64,000 bases of DNA, taken from Blastomonas natatoria (GTDB taxonomy: Bacteria; Pseudomonadota; Alphaproteobacteria; Sphingomonadales; Sphingomonadaceae). The notes beneath the pieces are model-generated. The model was not told the origin of the DNA. It worked only from the letters and a program-made list of their open reading frames with translations, and ran no database searches. The first letter of the stretch is position 1, and each line of letters opens with the position of its first letter. Where the stretch lies: assembly GCF_003201955.1 (NCBI RefSeq), contig NZ_QJJM01000003.1, positions 236,632-300,631 of the forward strand. The letters are read 5' to 3'. This document shows, piece after piece, positions 9,553 to 17,452 of this stretch. A program made the translations under genes and the position numbers.

Positions 9553-10470
9553 ATGGATGTCTATCTTCCCATTGCGAATCTTTCGGTCAACGCGCTCGTC
9601 ATCATCGGGCTGGGCGGTCTTGTCGGCATCCTGTCGGGCATGTTCGGCGTGGGCGGCGGATTTCTGACCACGCCCTTGCTGATCTTCTACGGCATTCCGC
9701 CGACAGTTGCCGCAGCCTCCGCCTCGACCCAGGTGACCGGCTCCAGCGTGTCGGGCGTCATCGCGCACAGCCGCCGCAAGGGGGTGGACTATCAGATGGG
9801 CGGGGTGCTCGTCGTCGGCGGGATCTTCGGGACATTGGCGGGCGCTGCGCTCTTCCGGGTGCTGCAACAGCTTGGCCAGATCGATACGGTGATCAACATC
9901 GTCTATGTTCTGCTGCTGGGTTCGATCGGCGGGCTCATGGCAAAGGAAAGCCTGGCGAGTGTCCGTGCGCTGCGCCGGGGAGAAAAGCTCCCCGCCAAGA
10001 AACGCCGCCATCACCCGCTGGTTGCCAACCTGCCGCTGCGCTGGCGCTTCTATCGTTCGGGTCTTTACATTTCGCCTCTCGCACCGCTGATCCTCGGCTT
10101 TGTCACCGGCATCCTCACCATCCTGCTGGGTGTGGGGGGCGGCTTCGTGATGGTGCCTGCCATGCTCTATCTGCTGGGCATGGGCGCGCAGGTCGTGGTG
10201 GGCACCTCGCTGTTCCAGATCCTGTTCGTGACGCTGGTCTCGACGATGGTGCACAGCCTCACGACCAAGGCGGTCGACATCGTGCTGGCGGTCCTGCTGC
10301 TGATTGGCAGCGTCACCGGGGCTCAGCTTGGTGCGCGATTTGCCCAGAAGCTGCCGCCGGAATATCTGCGCCTGTTGCTGGCGACCCTGGTTCTGCTGGT
10401 CGCGGCGCGGCTGGCCATCGGGCTGGGCTTCCGTCCAGCCGAAATCTACACGGTCGAGCTGCTCAAATGA
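9553..10470 (+). CDS. TauE/SafE-family sulfite/organosulfonate exporter
   Basis: The 305-residue polytopic permease has the duplicated family motif GGLVGILSGMFGVGGGFLTTPLL in the first half and GFVTGILTILLGVGGGFVMVPAML in the second. About eight helices are predicted. The family moves sulfite, sulfonates or related anions across the inner membrane. The stop overlaps the ATG of the TIGR02186 gene, and this permease/TIGR02186 pairing recurs in alphaproteobacteria, implying a joint transporter system. The substrate is not determinable here. Confidence 0.88.
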   Translation: MDVYLPIANLSVNALVIIGLGGLVGILSGMFGVGGGFLTTPLLIFYGIPPTVAAASASTQVTGSSVSGVIAHSRRKGVDYQMGGVLVVGGIFGTLAGAALFRVLQQLGQIDTVINIVYVLLLGSIGGLMAKESLASVRALRRGEKLPAKKRRHHPLVANLPLRWRFYRSGLYISPLAPLILGFVTGILTILLGVGGGFVMVPAMLYLLGMGAQVVVGTSLFQILFVTLVSTMVHSLTTKAVDIVLAVLLLIGSVTGAQLGARFAQKLPPEYLRLLLATLVLLVAARLAIGLGFRPAEIYTVELLK

Positions 10471-11228
10471 AGGCTGCGTGGCGGATAGCGCTCTGCCTTG
10501 CGGCCGTGCTGTTGACCGGGGCGAGCGAGCCGGTGCTGGTGCCCGAGGTTTCCCAGCGTGATATCCAGATACAGTACGGGTTCACGGGCGCAGAACTGTT
10601 GCTGTTCGGCGCCATCGTCTATCCCGGGGGAACCCCGCCCGCGCGCGACAGCGATATTGTCGTTATTCTCAAAGGGCCACCGCAATCCATCGTGCTGCGC
10701 GAAAAGCAGAAGATTGCGGGCATCTGGATCAATGCCGCCAGCAGCGAGTTCCGTTCCGCACCTGGCTATTACGCGGTCGCCTCCTCGCGCCCGATCGAGA
10801 AGATCGTGGATAAGCGCACGGCAGCCATCTACGAGTTCGGCCTCGACAATCTGCAGCTTTCGCCGGCCGGGACGATCGATCCCGAGGAGCAGCGTCGATT
10901 CCTGGCCGGACTGGTCGATCTCAACCGCCGCGAAGGCCTGTACAAGCAGCAGGAAGGCAGCGTCGAGATTCTGGAAGGCGTTCTCTATCAGGCACGCCTT
11001 TCAATTCCGGCCAGCGTACCCACCGGAACCTACACGGCCGAAACCTTTCTGGTCCGCGATGGTCAGGTTCTCGCCGCAGCCGTCCGAGAGATCGAAGTGC
11101 GCAAGTTCGGGTTCGAACTGCTGATCGCGAATGTCGCCGAATACCGTCCCTTCACTTATGGCGTGTGCGCAGTTCTTGTATCACTGGCACTGGGCTGGCT
11201 GGGCGGCGTCGTTTTCCGCAAGATCTGA
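10467..11228 (+). CDS. TIGR02186-family transmembrane protein
   Basis: The 253-residue protein has a signal peptide (MKAAWRIALCLAAVLLTGAS), a beta-rich periplasmic domain with IQIQYGFTGAELLLFGAIVYPGG near its start, and a single carboxy-terminal membrane helix ending VVFRKI. This matches the TIGR02186 family, which regularly follows TauE/SafE permeases. It likely serves as a periplasmic accessory to the permease, inferred from the ATGA overlap and the conserved pairing. No biochemical role is established. Confidence 0.85.
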   Translation: MKAAWRIALCLAAVLLTGASEPVLVPEVSQRDIQIQYGFTGAELLLFGAIVYPGGTPPARDSDIVVILKGPPQSIVLREKQKIAGIWINAASSEFRSAPGYYAVASSRPIEKIVDKRTAAIYEFGLDNLQLSPAGTIDPEEQRRFLAGLVDLNRREGLYKQQEGSVEILEGVLYQARLSIPASVPTGTYTAETFLVRDGQVLAAAVREIEVRKFGFELLIANVAEYRPFTYGVCAVLVSLALGWLGGVVFRKI

Positions 11229-11322
11229 TTGCCACCGCAATTTGCTGTCATAGAGGGAAAATTTACCCGATCGGATTAACACTGCGGGCTTGTTGGCAAA
11301 GCAATAGGCGGAAAGACAGCCC

Positions 11323-13029
11323 GTGGTCGATCTCAACCCTCGCAGTTTCCAGGGGCGCATGCCCGCCGCTTCTTCAGATCAGCCGGAAGTTCCGCGTATC
11401 GTGCAGCGCCCTGCAGAGCATCTGCGGATCGGCGAGGTGGTCGAGATTGCCGGGGCCAGTTCGCAGGTCCTGCTTGATGCCAGCCGTCTTCAGGCACTGG
11501 TGGATCATAGTGACCCCAGCATCTCCATGGCTGGGCAGGTCGGTAGCCAGGTCAAGATTCGGATGGGCAGTCGCTGGCTTGTCGCCAACGTCCGTACTCA
11601 GCGGATGCACCAGCGCGAGGCCGGGCTGATCGTTTGCCAGATCGACTTTCTGGGTGAGGGTGAAGAGGAGCGGCTGACTGGCCGTATTTTCAATTTCCGC
11701 CGAGGCGTCACCCGCTATCCGGTGCCGGGGACGCCGCTCTTCGCGATGACCAGTGCCGACCTGAAACAGGTCTATGCGGCCGATTCGCGTCCGCATATCG
11801 AGGTCGGGACGGTCTATCCCACCAGCGATACCCGCGGGGCGCTCTATGTCGATGCGCTGCTGGGCAAGCATTTCGCGCTGCTGGGATCGACCGGTACCGG
11901 CAAATCCACCGCAGCTGCGCTGATCCTTCACCGGATCTGCGACATGATGCCTGACGGGCATATCGTGATGGTCGATCCGCACGGCGAATATTCCAAGGCC
12001 TTTGCCCAGAATGGCCAGCTCTTCGACGTCGGCAATCTCGCGATGCCCTATTGGCTGATGAACTTCGAGGAGCATTGCGAGGTATTCCTCACGTCGCACG
12101 GTGCAGACCGCCAGACGGACGCGGAAATTCTGGCCAAGTGCCTCCTGGCCGCACGGTTGAAGAGCAAGCTGGCGCTGGGCAACGCCCGTGTCACCGTCGA
12201 CACGCCGATCCCCTATATGCTGTCGGATCTGATCGCGAACATCCAGAACGAGATGGGCCGGCTGGACAAGGCGACATCAAGCGCGCCGTTCCTGCGAATC
12301 AAGGGGAAGATCGAGGAGATCAAGGCCGATCCCCGCTACAGCTTCATGTTCTCCGGCATGCTCGTGGGCGACACCATGCTGGACTTCATCGCCAAGGTGT
12401 TCCGCATGCCTGCCGAGGGCAAGCCGATCTCGATCATCGATGTGTCGGGCGTACCGTCGGACATCACCGCAACGGTGGTCGCCGTCCTCAGCCGCATGAT
12501 CTTCGATTTCGCGATCTGGAGCCGCAAGGAGAAGGTCCGCCCGGTGCTGCTGGTGTGCGAGGAAGCGCATCGCTACATCCCCTCGGACCGCGTGAACGAG
12601 CATAGTGCAGTGCGCGAGGTTCTGAGCCGCATTGCCAAGGAAGGCCGCAAATACGGCGTCTCGCTGGGTCTGATCACGCAGCGTCCGTCAGACCTTTCGG
12701 AAGGCGTGCTGTCGCAATGCGGCACCATCATCGCGATGCGCCTCAACAATGATCGCGATCAGGCGCATGTCCGTTCCGCTATGCCCGAAGGCGCACGCGG
12801 TTTTCTCGATTCCATCCCGGCACTGCGCAACCGCGAGTGCATCATCTGTGGTGAGGGCGTCTCCATCCCCATTCGCGTGTCGTTCGACGATCTTGCGGAA
12901 TCGCGCCGCCCGGCTTCGGACGACCCGGCTTTCAGTGCCCTGTGGCGCGAAAATGGTGGCGAAAGCGAGATGATCGCCCGGGTCATTGCGCGGTGGCGCA
13001 ACAAGGACAATCTGAACGGCAATCGCTGA
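11323..13029 (+). CDS. HerA-like hexameric ATPase (DUF87)
   Basis: The 568-residue protein has an amino-terminal HAS-barrel-like beta domain (about 20-120), a Walker A motif GSTGTGKST near residue 188 and a Walker B-like VLLVCEEAH near 409. LSRIAKEGRKYGVSLGLITQRPS follows, diagnostic of HerA/FtsK-superfamily DNA translocases. In archaea and some bacteria HerA works with the NurA nuclease in end resection; no nurA is adjacent, so this is an orphan HerA. The start is GTG at 11323 behind GGCGGAAAG. The 94-base gap upstream probably holds its promoter. It converges on queE with 20 bases between the stops. Confidence 0.85.
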   Translation: MVDLNPRSFQGRMPAASSDQPEVPRIVQRPAEHLRIGEVVEIAGASSQVLLDASRLQALVDHSDPSISMAGQVGSQVKIRMGSRWLVANVRTQRMHQREAGLIVCQIDFLGEGEEERLTGRIFNFRRGVTRYPVPGTPLFAMTSADLKQVYAADSRPHIEVGTVYPTSDTRGALYVDALLGKHFALLGSTGTGKSTAAALILHRICDMMPDGHIVMVDPHGEYSKAFAQNGQLFDVGNLAMPYWLMNFEEHCEVFLTSHGADRQTDAEILAKCLLAARLKSKLALGNARVTVDTPIPYMLSDLIANIQNEMGRLDKATSSAPFLRIKGKIEEIKADPRYSFMFSGMLVGDTMLDFIAKVFRMPAEGKPISIIDVSGVPSDITATVVAVLSRMIFDFAIWSRKEKVRPVLLVCEEAHRYIPSDRVNEHSAVREVLSRIAKEGRKYGVSLGLITQRPSDLSEGVLSQCGTIIAMRLNNDRDQAHVRSAMPEGARGFLDSIPALRNRECIICGEGVSIPIRVSFDDLAESRRPASDDPAFSALWRENGGESEMIARVIARWRNKDNLNGNR

Positions 13030-13049
13030 GCACGCGTCGTATCACGCCG

Positions 13050-13790
13050 TCAGGTACCGCGCGTATCGCCGTAAAGGTGGATATGCAGCCGGTCTGTAAA
13101 GCGCCAGCCGCGATCCAGGCATAATGGTGCGAGCCACGCGCTGCGCGCGCGCAAGTCGGCCGGTGTCGTTCCTTCCGGCATCAGAATGATGCGCTCGGCA
13201 GCAATGGCGAAGCGTTCTGCCAGCGCTGCCACTTCCTCGGCATCGTCTGGATCGGCGATCACGAACTTGAACCAGGCGCGCGGATCGCGGGCATGGATCG
13301 CCAGCGCGTCCCGGTTGAGGCGCGCGGTATCGGTATTGCCCGAATGACCAAGCTTGGGTGACAGGTTGAGTTGATCGACATGGGAGGCAAAGCCCGGCGT
13401 CAGCGCCACGGTACCGTTGCTCTCGATCTCGATATGATAGTCAGGCCCCAGCAGCGCGCAAAGCCCAGCCAGAGCGGGCTGCTGCAGCAGCGGTTCGCCA
13501 CCGGTAAAGACTATGTGGTGGCAATCGAATGCCCGGATTCGCGCGGCGATGTCGCCCACGTCCAGCGTCACGCTGTTGGAGCGTCTCTCATATTGCCGGT
13601 CGCCGCGGTGCGCACCGGGATGGCCGTCGAAAAACCAGGTATAGGGCGTGTCGCACCAGTGACAGGCCAGGTTGCAGCCCGACAAGCGAACGAACACCGA
13701 AGGCCTGCCCAGCGAGATTCCTTCCCCCTGCAGCGAATGGAAGATTTCCGGCTCTTCGGCAACAATAGTAGCGAGTCTAAGTCTCTGCAT
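13050..13790 (-). CDS. queE: 7-carboxy-7-deazaguanine synthase QueE
   Basis: This is a radical-SAM enzyme of the queuosine pathway that converts 6-carboxy-tetrahydropterin to 7-carboxy-7-deazaguanine. The 246-residue product opens with EEPEIFHSLQGEGISLGRP and carries the CX3CX2C iron-sulfur motif (Cys39, Cys43, Cys46 in GCNLACHWCD). A GGEPLLQ segment follows. The start is the ATG at 13788-13790, preceded on its strand by GGAAG. The frame runs further upstream into AT-rich DNA but lacks protein character there. No other queuosine genes are nearby. Confidence 0.93.
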   Translation of the reverse strand: MQRLRLATIVAEEPEIFHSLQGEGISLGRPSVFVRLSGCNLACHWCDTPYTWFFDGHPGAHRGDRQYERRSNSVTLDVGDIAARIRAFDCHHIVFTGGEPLLQQPALAGLCALLGPDYHIEIESNGTVALTPGFASHVDQLNLSPKLGHSGNTDTARLNRDALAIHARDPRAWFKFVIADPDDAEEVAALAERFAIAAERIILMPEGTTPADLRARSAWLAPLCLDRGWRFTDRLHIHLYGDTRGT

Positions 13791-13999
13791 ATCTTCCGTT
13801 ACCTGAATATTGTAATATATTGAGTATTTCCAAATTGTTGTATTGCTGCAACGCAACATTGCAAAGTTAATCTCAAAAACAAAATTTCATTGATGTGTGA
13901 ATTGCTGATATTAATTCATGTGCAGCCGTGACGAATCTCCCGACAGAGGAGTGGTGCGGCTTGCAGGTGGAACGCGAACCCGATGATGGAGCGTTCCTT
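13791..13999. promoter_or_regulatory. AT-rich divergent promoter region queE / outer-membrane gene
   Basis: These 209 bases are strikingly AT-rich between about 13800 and 13920 compared with the GC-rich surroundings. They hold the start regions of both divergent genes. A short imperfect inverted repeat (TTGCTGCAACGCAACATTGCAA, 13843-13864 approximately) could be a protein site. I could not match a known riboswitch. Confidence 0.4.
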
Positions 14000-15037
14000 A
14001 TGAAAAAGAATATTGTCGCATTCATTCTTTCAGTGTCATTTATGTCGCTGGGTTCTGCTGCGGCCTATGCAGAAGACATGGGCTCGGCTCTCGCGGTTGA
14101 GGCTGCCGCAGTCCCGGTCGCTGCCAGCACGTCTCCCCAGCAAATCTCTCGTGACCCTGCGCCCGAGGCGAGCCATATACTGGCAGCATCGGTGCTGGCA
14201 AACCATTCCAGCCCGGCGATGGTACTTCCCACAGCCGGATCCTACAGTTTCGGCGCTGCGGCCACGGCCGAAACGTCCGATGGCGTTATCGCCCTGACTT
14301 CGGCAGAGGCTGGCAGTTTCGCAGCGCAGGACAGTGGCATGTCCGGCAGCGGAGGTTCCTCGCGTGAGCCGAGCTATACCGTCAGCCTGAACCAGGACAG
14401 CTTTTTCGGCTTCTATCCGTCGTTCAACGGACTGATCCCCGTCGACGAGAAGATGGATTTCAGCTTTTACGGAATCTTCTGGACGAAGCCGGCATTCGGT
14501 CTGGGCCAGGGCAATACCGGGGATGATCTTTGGACCGAATTCGGTGTCGGCGTGAATTTCAACCTCGCCGACGGTCGGCTCAAGGTCAAGCCACAGATCG
14601 GCATCACCAACGGTTCACTGCTCTCGGGGGGCTCGATTGTCGGCGGGAACACGGCCGGCTCGCGGTTTCTGGATGGTATCGTTCCCAGCCTGACCATCAA
14701 CTATAGCGACGACAAGTTCGAAGCCGAATATTATGGCGGCTATTATGCTGCCCTGCGTCAACGCGATGGAAATGCCGCGCTCGACTTCCTGCATACGTGG
14801 ATCAATGCCGGATACAAGGTCAGCAGCACGGTATCCTTTGGCCCGCATTACGAACTGCTGTACAATGCGCGCAACACCTATCCCGGCGGTCGTGCGAACA
14901 CGACCTACGAATGGCTTGGCGGTTATGTTCAGATCTCGCTGGCCAAGGGCTTTTTTGCGAGGTTTACCGGCGGCACCGATCTGGATGACGACAATGCCGG
15001 CGACTTCTACAAGATGTCGGTGGGCATGTCTTTCTGA
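14000..15037 (+). CDS. Outer-membrane beta-barrel protein, DUF6733-like
   Basis: The 345-residue protein has a signal peptide (MKKNIVAFILSVSFMSLGSA, cleaved near AYA-E), an alanine-rich linker to about residue 125, then a barrel-like domain opening EPSYTVSLNQDSFFGFYPSFNG and ending with a terminal phenylalanine (KMSVGMSF), the outer-membrane insertion signature. The domain resembles sphingomonad proteins annotated as DUF6733; I make that link from recall. The ATG at 14000 is preferred over an upstream one at 13928 because it starts the signal peptide. Function is unknown. Confidence 0.65.
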   Translation: MKKNIVAFILSVSFMSLGSAAAYAEDMGSALAVEAAAVPVAASTSPQQISRDPAPEASHILAASVLANHSSPAMVLPTAGSYSFGAAATAETSDGVIALTSAEAGSFAAQDSGMSGSGGSSREPSYTVSLNQDSFFGFYPSFNGLIPVDEKMDFSFYGIFWTKPAFGLGQGNTGDDLWTEFGVGVNFNLADGRLKVKPQIGITNGSLLSGGSIVGGNTAGSRFLDGIVPSLTINYSDDKFEAEYYGGYYAALRQRDGNAALDFLHTWINAGYKVSSTVSFGPHYELLYNARNTYPGGRANTTYEWLGGYVQISLAKGFFARFTGGTDLDDDNAGDFYKMSVGMSF

Positions 15038-15120
15038 GCCGAGATGGCGGTGCACTGCCGCACCCTTCGAAGGGCGGCGATGGTCGGTGGATCGTGGTTC
15101 TGGATGATGGTCCCCGTGCA

Positions 15121-15161
15121 AGGCTGGAGTGTCTTCACCATGAACGAAGACACTCCAGCCT
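15121..15161. terminator. Perfect 16-bp stem-loop between convergent genes
   Basis: Arms 15121-15136 and 15146-15161 are perfectly complementary around a 9-base loop. It lies 83 bases past the barrel gene and before the second hairpin. There is no immediate T run on the plus strand, so it may be a processing or repeat element rather than a stand-alone terminator. Confidence 0.6.
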
Positions 15162-15174
15162 GAGTGTTGCCGCC

Positions 15175-15216
15175 TTTTTCGAAGCGTTGGCCGGAGACGA
15201 TCAACGCTTCGAAAAA
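15175..15216. terminator. Bidirectional terminator-type hairpin
   Basis: Arms 15175-15189 and 15202-15216 are perfectly complementary (15 bp), begin with five T and end with five A, and enclose a 12-base loop. The T tracts at the outer edge on each strand fit a bidirectional intrinsic terminator serving the convergent genes at 14000 and 15270. Confidence 0.7.
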
Positions 15217-15269
15217 TGCTCTGGCGCTTCTCAGGCCATGACGGCTTGCGTCAGGGACCATCCCTCCTG

Positions 15270-16106
15270 TCAGAACGCAGCCGTGAGGCTCACCACCACC
15301 GTGCCATCGGCAATCTGGCCGCCGCCACCGCGGACCCGGCTGAAATTCGGCTGCAGATAGGCCGATTCGGCTGGAGTGATGTCCGTATCGACATAGGCAA
15401 CGCCCAGTGTCAGCGGGCCATAGACGTTGACCGATGCGCCGATCGAGTAATCCCAGTATTCGCCGGTAGGCGTGACGCTGGTGCCGTTGGGGCCGAGACC
15501 GGGATTGCCCTCCGAATAGCCGATATGGGCGTTGATGCTTACCGGCGTGTCAGGAATGGCGAAGCTCGCATCGCCCGCGAGGTACAGGTTGTCCTCGTTC
15601 TGGCCGCGACTGAATGGGGTGTTCGACACATTGCTGAGCGCGTTCTGCTTGGGCGCATAATAGACGGCTGCGGTCAGCGTGGCGGGACCCGCAGTGCCCC
15701 TGAGCTTGGCATAGCCTTCGAAGAAATCGGTCTCGTCAGCACCATTGGGATACATGTACCAGGTGACGCCGACATCGATGGTCGTCGAGTCAAAGGTTTT
15801 TGTGTAGCCGGCAAAGATGTCGAGCTCGAGATTGGGGCCGCCGAACGTGCCCCAGCCTGCCAAGTTCGATGCCCAGGTGCCGGCATAGAAGCCGGATTCG
15901 TGGTTTATGGTGAAGCCGCCCTGGACTGCCACACCTTCATCCGACTGAGAAACGCCGCGGAAGCGATAGTCGGACACCAGGCCGACCGATCCGGTGATGG
16001 TGACTGGCTTGGACTCCTCTTCCTGCGCAAAGGCAGGGGTGGCAATGGCCGACGACGCGAGGAGGACGAGGCCTGCAAGGCCCCGGTGGAATTTGGACGT
16101 ACGCAT
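15270..16106 (-). CDS. TorF-family putative porin (TIGR02001)
   Basis: The 278-residue outer-membrane protein has a signal peptide ending in AFAQ and the family opening VTITGSVGLVSDYRFRGVSQSDEGVAVQGGF. Many alternating strands follow, and it ends in VVSLTAAF with a terminal phenylalanine. TorF/TIGR02001 members are thought to form substrate-specific channels, but the substrate is not known. The ATG at 16106 is preceded on its strand by a purine-rich AGGAAA. It converges with the barrel gene at 14000 across two hairpins. Confidence 0.85.
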   Translation of the reverse strand: MRTSKFHRGLAGLVLLASSAIATPAFAQEEESKPVTITGSVGLVSDYRFRGVSQSDEGVAVQGGFTINHESGFYAGTWASNLAGWGTFGGPNLELDIFAGYTKTFDSTTIDVGVTWYMYPNGADETDFFEGYAKLRGTAGPATLTAAVYYAPKQNALSNVSNTPFSRGQNEDNLYLAGDASFAIPDTPVSINAHIGYSEGNPGLGPNGTSVTPTGEYWDYSIGASVNVYGPLTLGVAYVDTDITPAESAYLQPNFSRVRGGGGQIADGTVVVSLTAAF

Positions 16107-16364
16107 GTTTTTCCTTTCAACTGGATGCGTTTCGTCCCGCCTGCGCTGCAGCGGCTACCCTCTGTTCTTGCTGGCGTCCCTTGGCGCCAGATATGGGGTG
16201 CTCGCAATCAGCGACAGCAATGCTGCCCTGTCGTGCTGCAATGCACAAGAAAAATATTCCAACTATAGAAGATATGAAGAAACATTGTGTCTTTCGCGCC
16301 ACGAATTGTGGCCGCTGCGGACCTTTATCGCAATGTTAACCGGGCTGCGGCACGGTAATACGCG
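16107..16364. other. Divergent intergenic region upstream of TorF-like gene
   Basis: These 258 bases hold the porin promoter region on the minus side and an AT-rich stretch at about 16248-16285. One TTAACC half-site near 16335 resembles half of a CtrA box, but alone it is not convincing. No gene is seen. Confidence 0.35.
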
Positions 16365-16730
16365 ATGTTCTCGCCGCTCGCCCCGATTCAGTCCGACTCG
16401 CGATCGCAAGCGGCAATCGATTCGCTGCTTGCGCGAATCGACGCGATCGACACCGTTCTGGCCGTGTTGAATCACCAGGTCGGTACAGGCGGACACAATG
16501 TTGCGCCCACGCTCGCCACTCGCGCAGCCCTGGCAGAACTCGACCTGGCAACAATCAAACGGATGGCCATGGAAATGGATGCCGTTTCGGCAGTGCTGCA
16601 GGCAGGTTACACTGCCCTGCAAAGCGCACGCAAGCGCGGTCATTGGGCTCATGCGGCAGCCGTCATGCTGATGCGTGAATCGGCCGAGGCCTTCGCTGCG
16701 GCGCTCTCCTTGCCGATCGTGGAGCGCTGA
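16365..16730 (+). CDS. Small hypothetical protein
   Basis: The 121-residue predicted helical protein is rich in alanine, with regularly spaced leucine/isoleucine residues that suggest a helical hairpin. Codon third positions are mostly G/C like the neighbours, supporting a real gene, but there is no strong ribosome site ahead of the ATG. I recognise no family. It lies just upstream of mmcB and the GTA cluster, in the same direction. Confidence 0.5.
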   Translation: MFSPLAPIQSDSRSQAAIDSLLARIDAIDTVLAVLNHQVGTGGHNVAPTLATRAALAELDLATIKRMAMEMDAVSAVLQAGYTALQSARKRGHWAHAAAVMLMRESAEAFAAALSLPIVER

Positions 16731-16759
16731 CCGACCCATAGCGGTCGGGACTTTCATTT

Positions 16760-16774
16760 GTTCCTGTTTTGTAT
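16760..16774 (+). promoter_or_regulatory. Putative LexA/SOS-type box upstream of mmcB
   Basis: The element is GTTC-CTGTTTT-GTAT, close to the alphaproteobacterial LexA consensus GTTC-N7-GTTC (two mismatches in the second half). It overlaps a possible -10 (TATTAG, 16772-16777) that would place transcription start at or next to the mmcB ATG. Its reverse complement matches the box in the GTA promoter in 13 of 15 positions. Confidence 0.5.
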
Positions 16775-16786
16775 TAGCCCCGGGGC

Positions 16787-17323
16787 ATGGATGATGTTCT
16801 GCCCCAGGCGCGGCCAGCGCTGCATATCTCGGATCGGTTGCCCGTGTCCGACTCGTCGCCAACAGTCCCTCCGGGGGGTGCAGCCGCGGTGGCGCGCGGA
16901 ATTGGGCGGCTGTTCCGGCGCAATCAGATCTGGGTTGCGCCCGAAGTGGCTCTGCCCAATGGCAGGCGCGCCGATCTGATGGGCATTGATGCGCGCGGAC
17001 AGATTATCATCGTGGAGATCAAGGTGGCGCGCGCCGATCTGCTGGGCGATGCAAAATGGGGCGAATATCTGGACCATTGCGACCGTTTCTATTGGGGACT
17101 GTGTCCATCGCTCGATGCGGGGCTGGTTTCCGGCGAGGCCTTTCTTCCCGATGCAACCGGTCTGATCATCGCCGATGCCTATGATGCCGAGATTGTTCGC
17201 CCTGCGGCGACCCGCCCGTTGGCGGCGGCCCGGCGGAAGAGCGAGACGCAGCGCCTGGCTGCCCTGGCACTGCGCCGTCTCAACCTGCTGCAGGATCCGC
17301 CGCCCCCTGACGAAGCCTACTAA
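16787..17323 (+). CDS. mmcB: MmcB family DNA repair protein
   Basis: The 178-residue protein contains the MmcB core: GIGRLFRRNQIWVAPEVALPNGRRADLMGID, then IIIVEIKVARADLLGDAKWGEYLDHCDRFYWGL. The DLMG, EIK and KW pieces form a PD-(D/E)XK-type nuclease fold. In Caulobacter mmcB is DNA-damage inducible and needed for mitomycin C tolerance. There is no obvious ribosome site, so the message may be leaderless if the -10 at 16772 is right. It lies 129 bases upstream of the first GTA gene. Confidence 0.88.
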   Translation: MDDVLPQARPALHISDRLPVSDSSPTVPPGGAAAVARGIGRLFRRNQIWVAPEVALPNGRRADLMGIDARGQIIIVEIKVARADLLGDAKWGEYLDHCDRFYWGLCPSLDAGLVSGEAFLPDATGLIIADAYDAEIVRPAATRPLAAARRKSETQRLAALALRRLNLLQDPPPPDEAY

Positions 17324-17342
17324 CCAATCTGGTTATTTCTGC

Positions 17343-17371
17343 TTGACATCGTCACGCTGAATAGGTACAAA
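17343..17371 (+). promoter_or_regulatory. Sigma-70-type promoter of the GTA cluster
   Basis: A consensus -35 TTGACA (17343-17348), a 17-base spacer and a -10 TACAAA (17366-17371) lie between mmcB and the first packaging gene. This is the best promoter match I see in the window. It would drive the whole 15-kb cluster. Confidence 0.6.
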
Positions 17372-17379
17372 ACAAGAAC
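17365..17379 (+). promoter_or_regulatory. Putative LexA/SOS-type box overlapping the GTA -10
   Basis: The element is GTAC-AAAACAA-GAAC, one mismatch from GTTC-N7-GTTC read on the other strand. It covers the -10 hexamer, an ideal repressor position. The matching element upstream of mmcB makes shared LexA control plausible. This is inference from motif and position. Confidence 0.5.
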
Positions 17380-17452
17380 ATCGAGATAACGCGAGTCGGA
17401 AGCTTCCCGGCAACAGGCTTTCTCGGATTTCCTGTACCCAGCGGAGAATGCC

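Noticed and set aside
13791-13860. preQ1 riboswitch in the queE leader
   Set aside because: QueE is in the pathway, so I looked, but the aptamer core sequence is absent.
15216-16268. Open frame antisense to the TorF-like porin
   Set aside because: The minus-strand porin has a signal peptide and a terminal phenylalanine; the plus frame also runs through a hairpin.
16330-16345. CtrA box near TTAACC
   Set aside because: Only one half-site is present; the second half at the right distance is missing.
16263-16862. Minus-strand frame of 199 codons over the small hypothetical gene
   Set aside because: It would overlap mmcB and its promoter; the plus-strand frame has better third-position composition.
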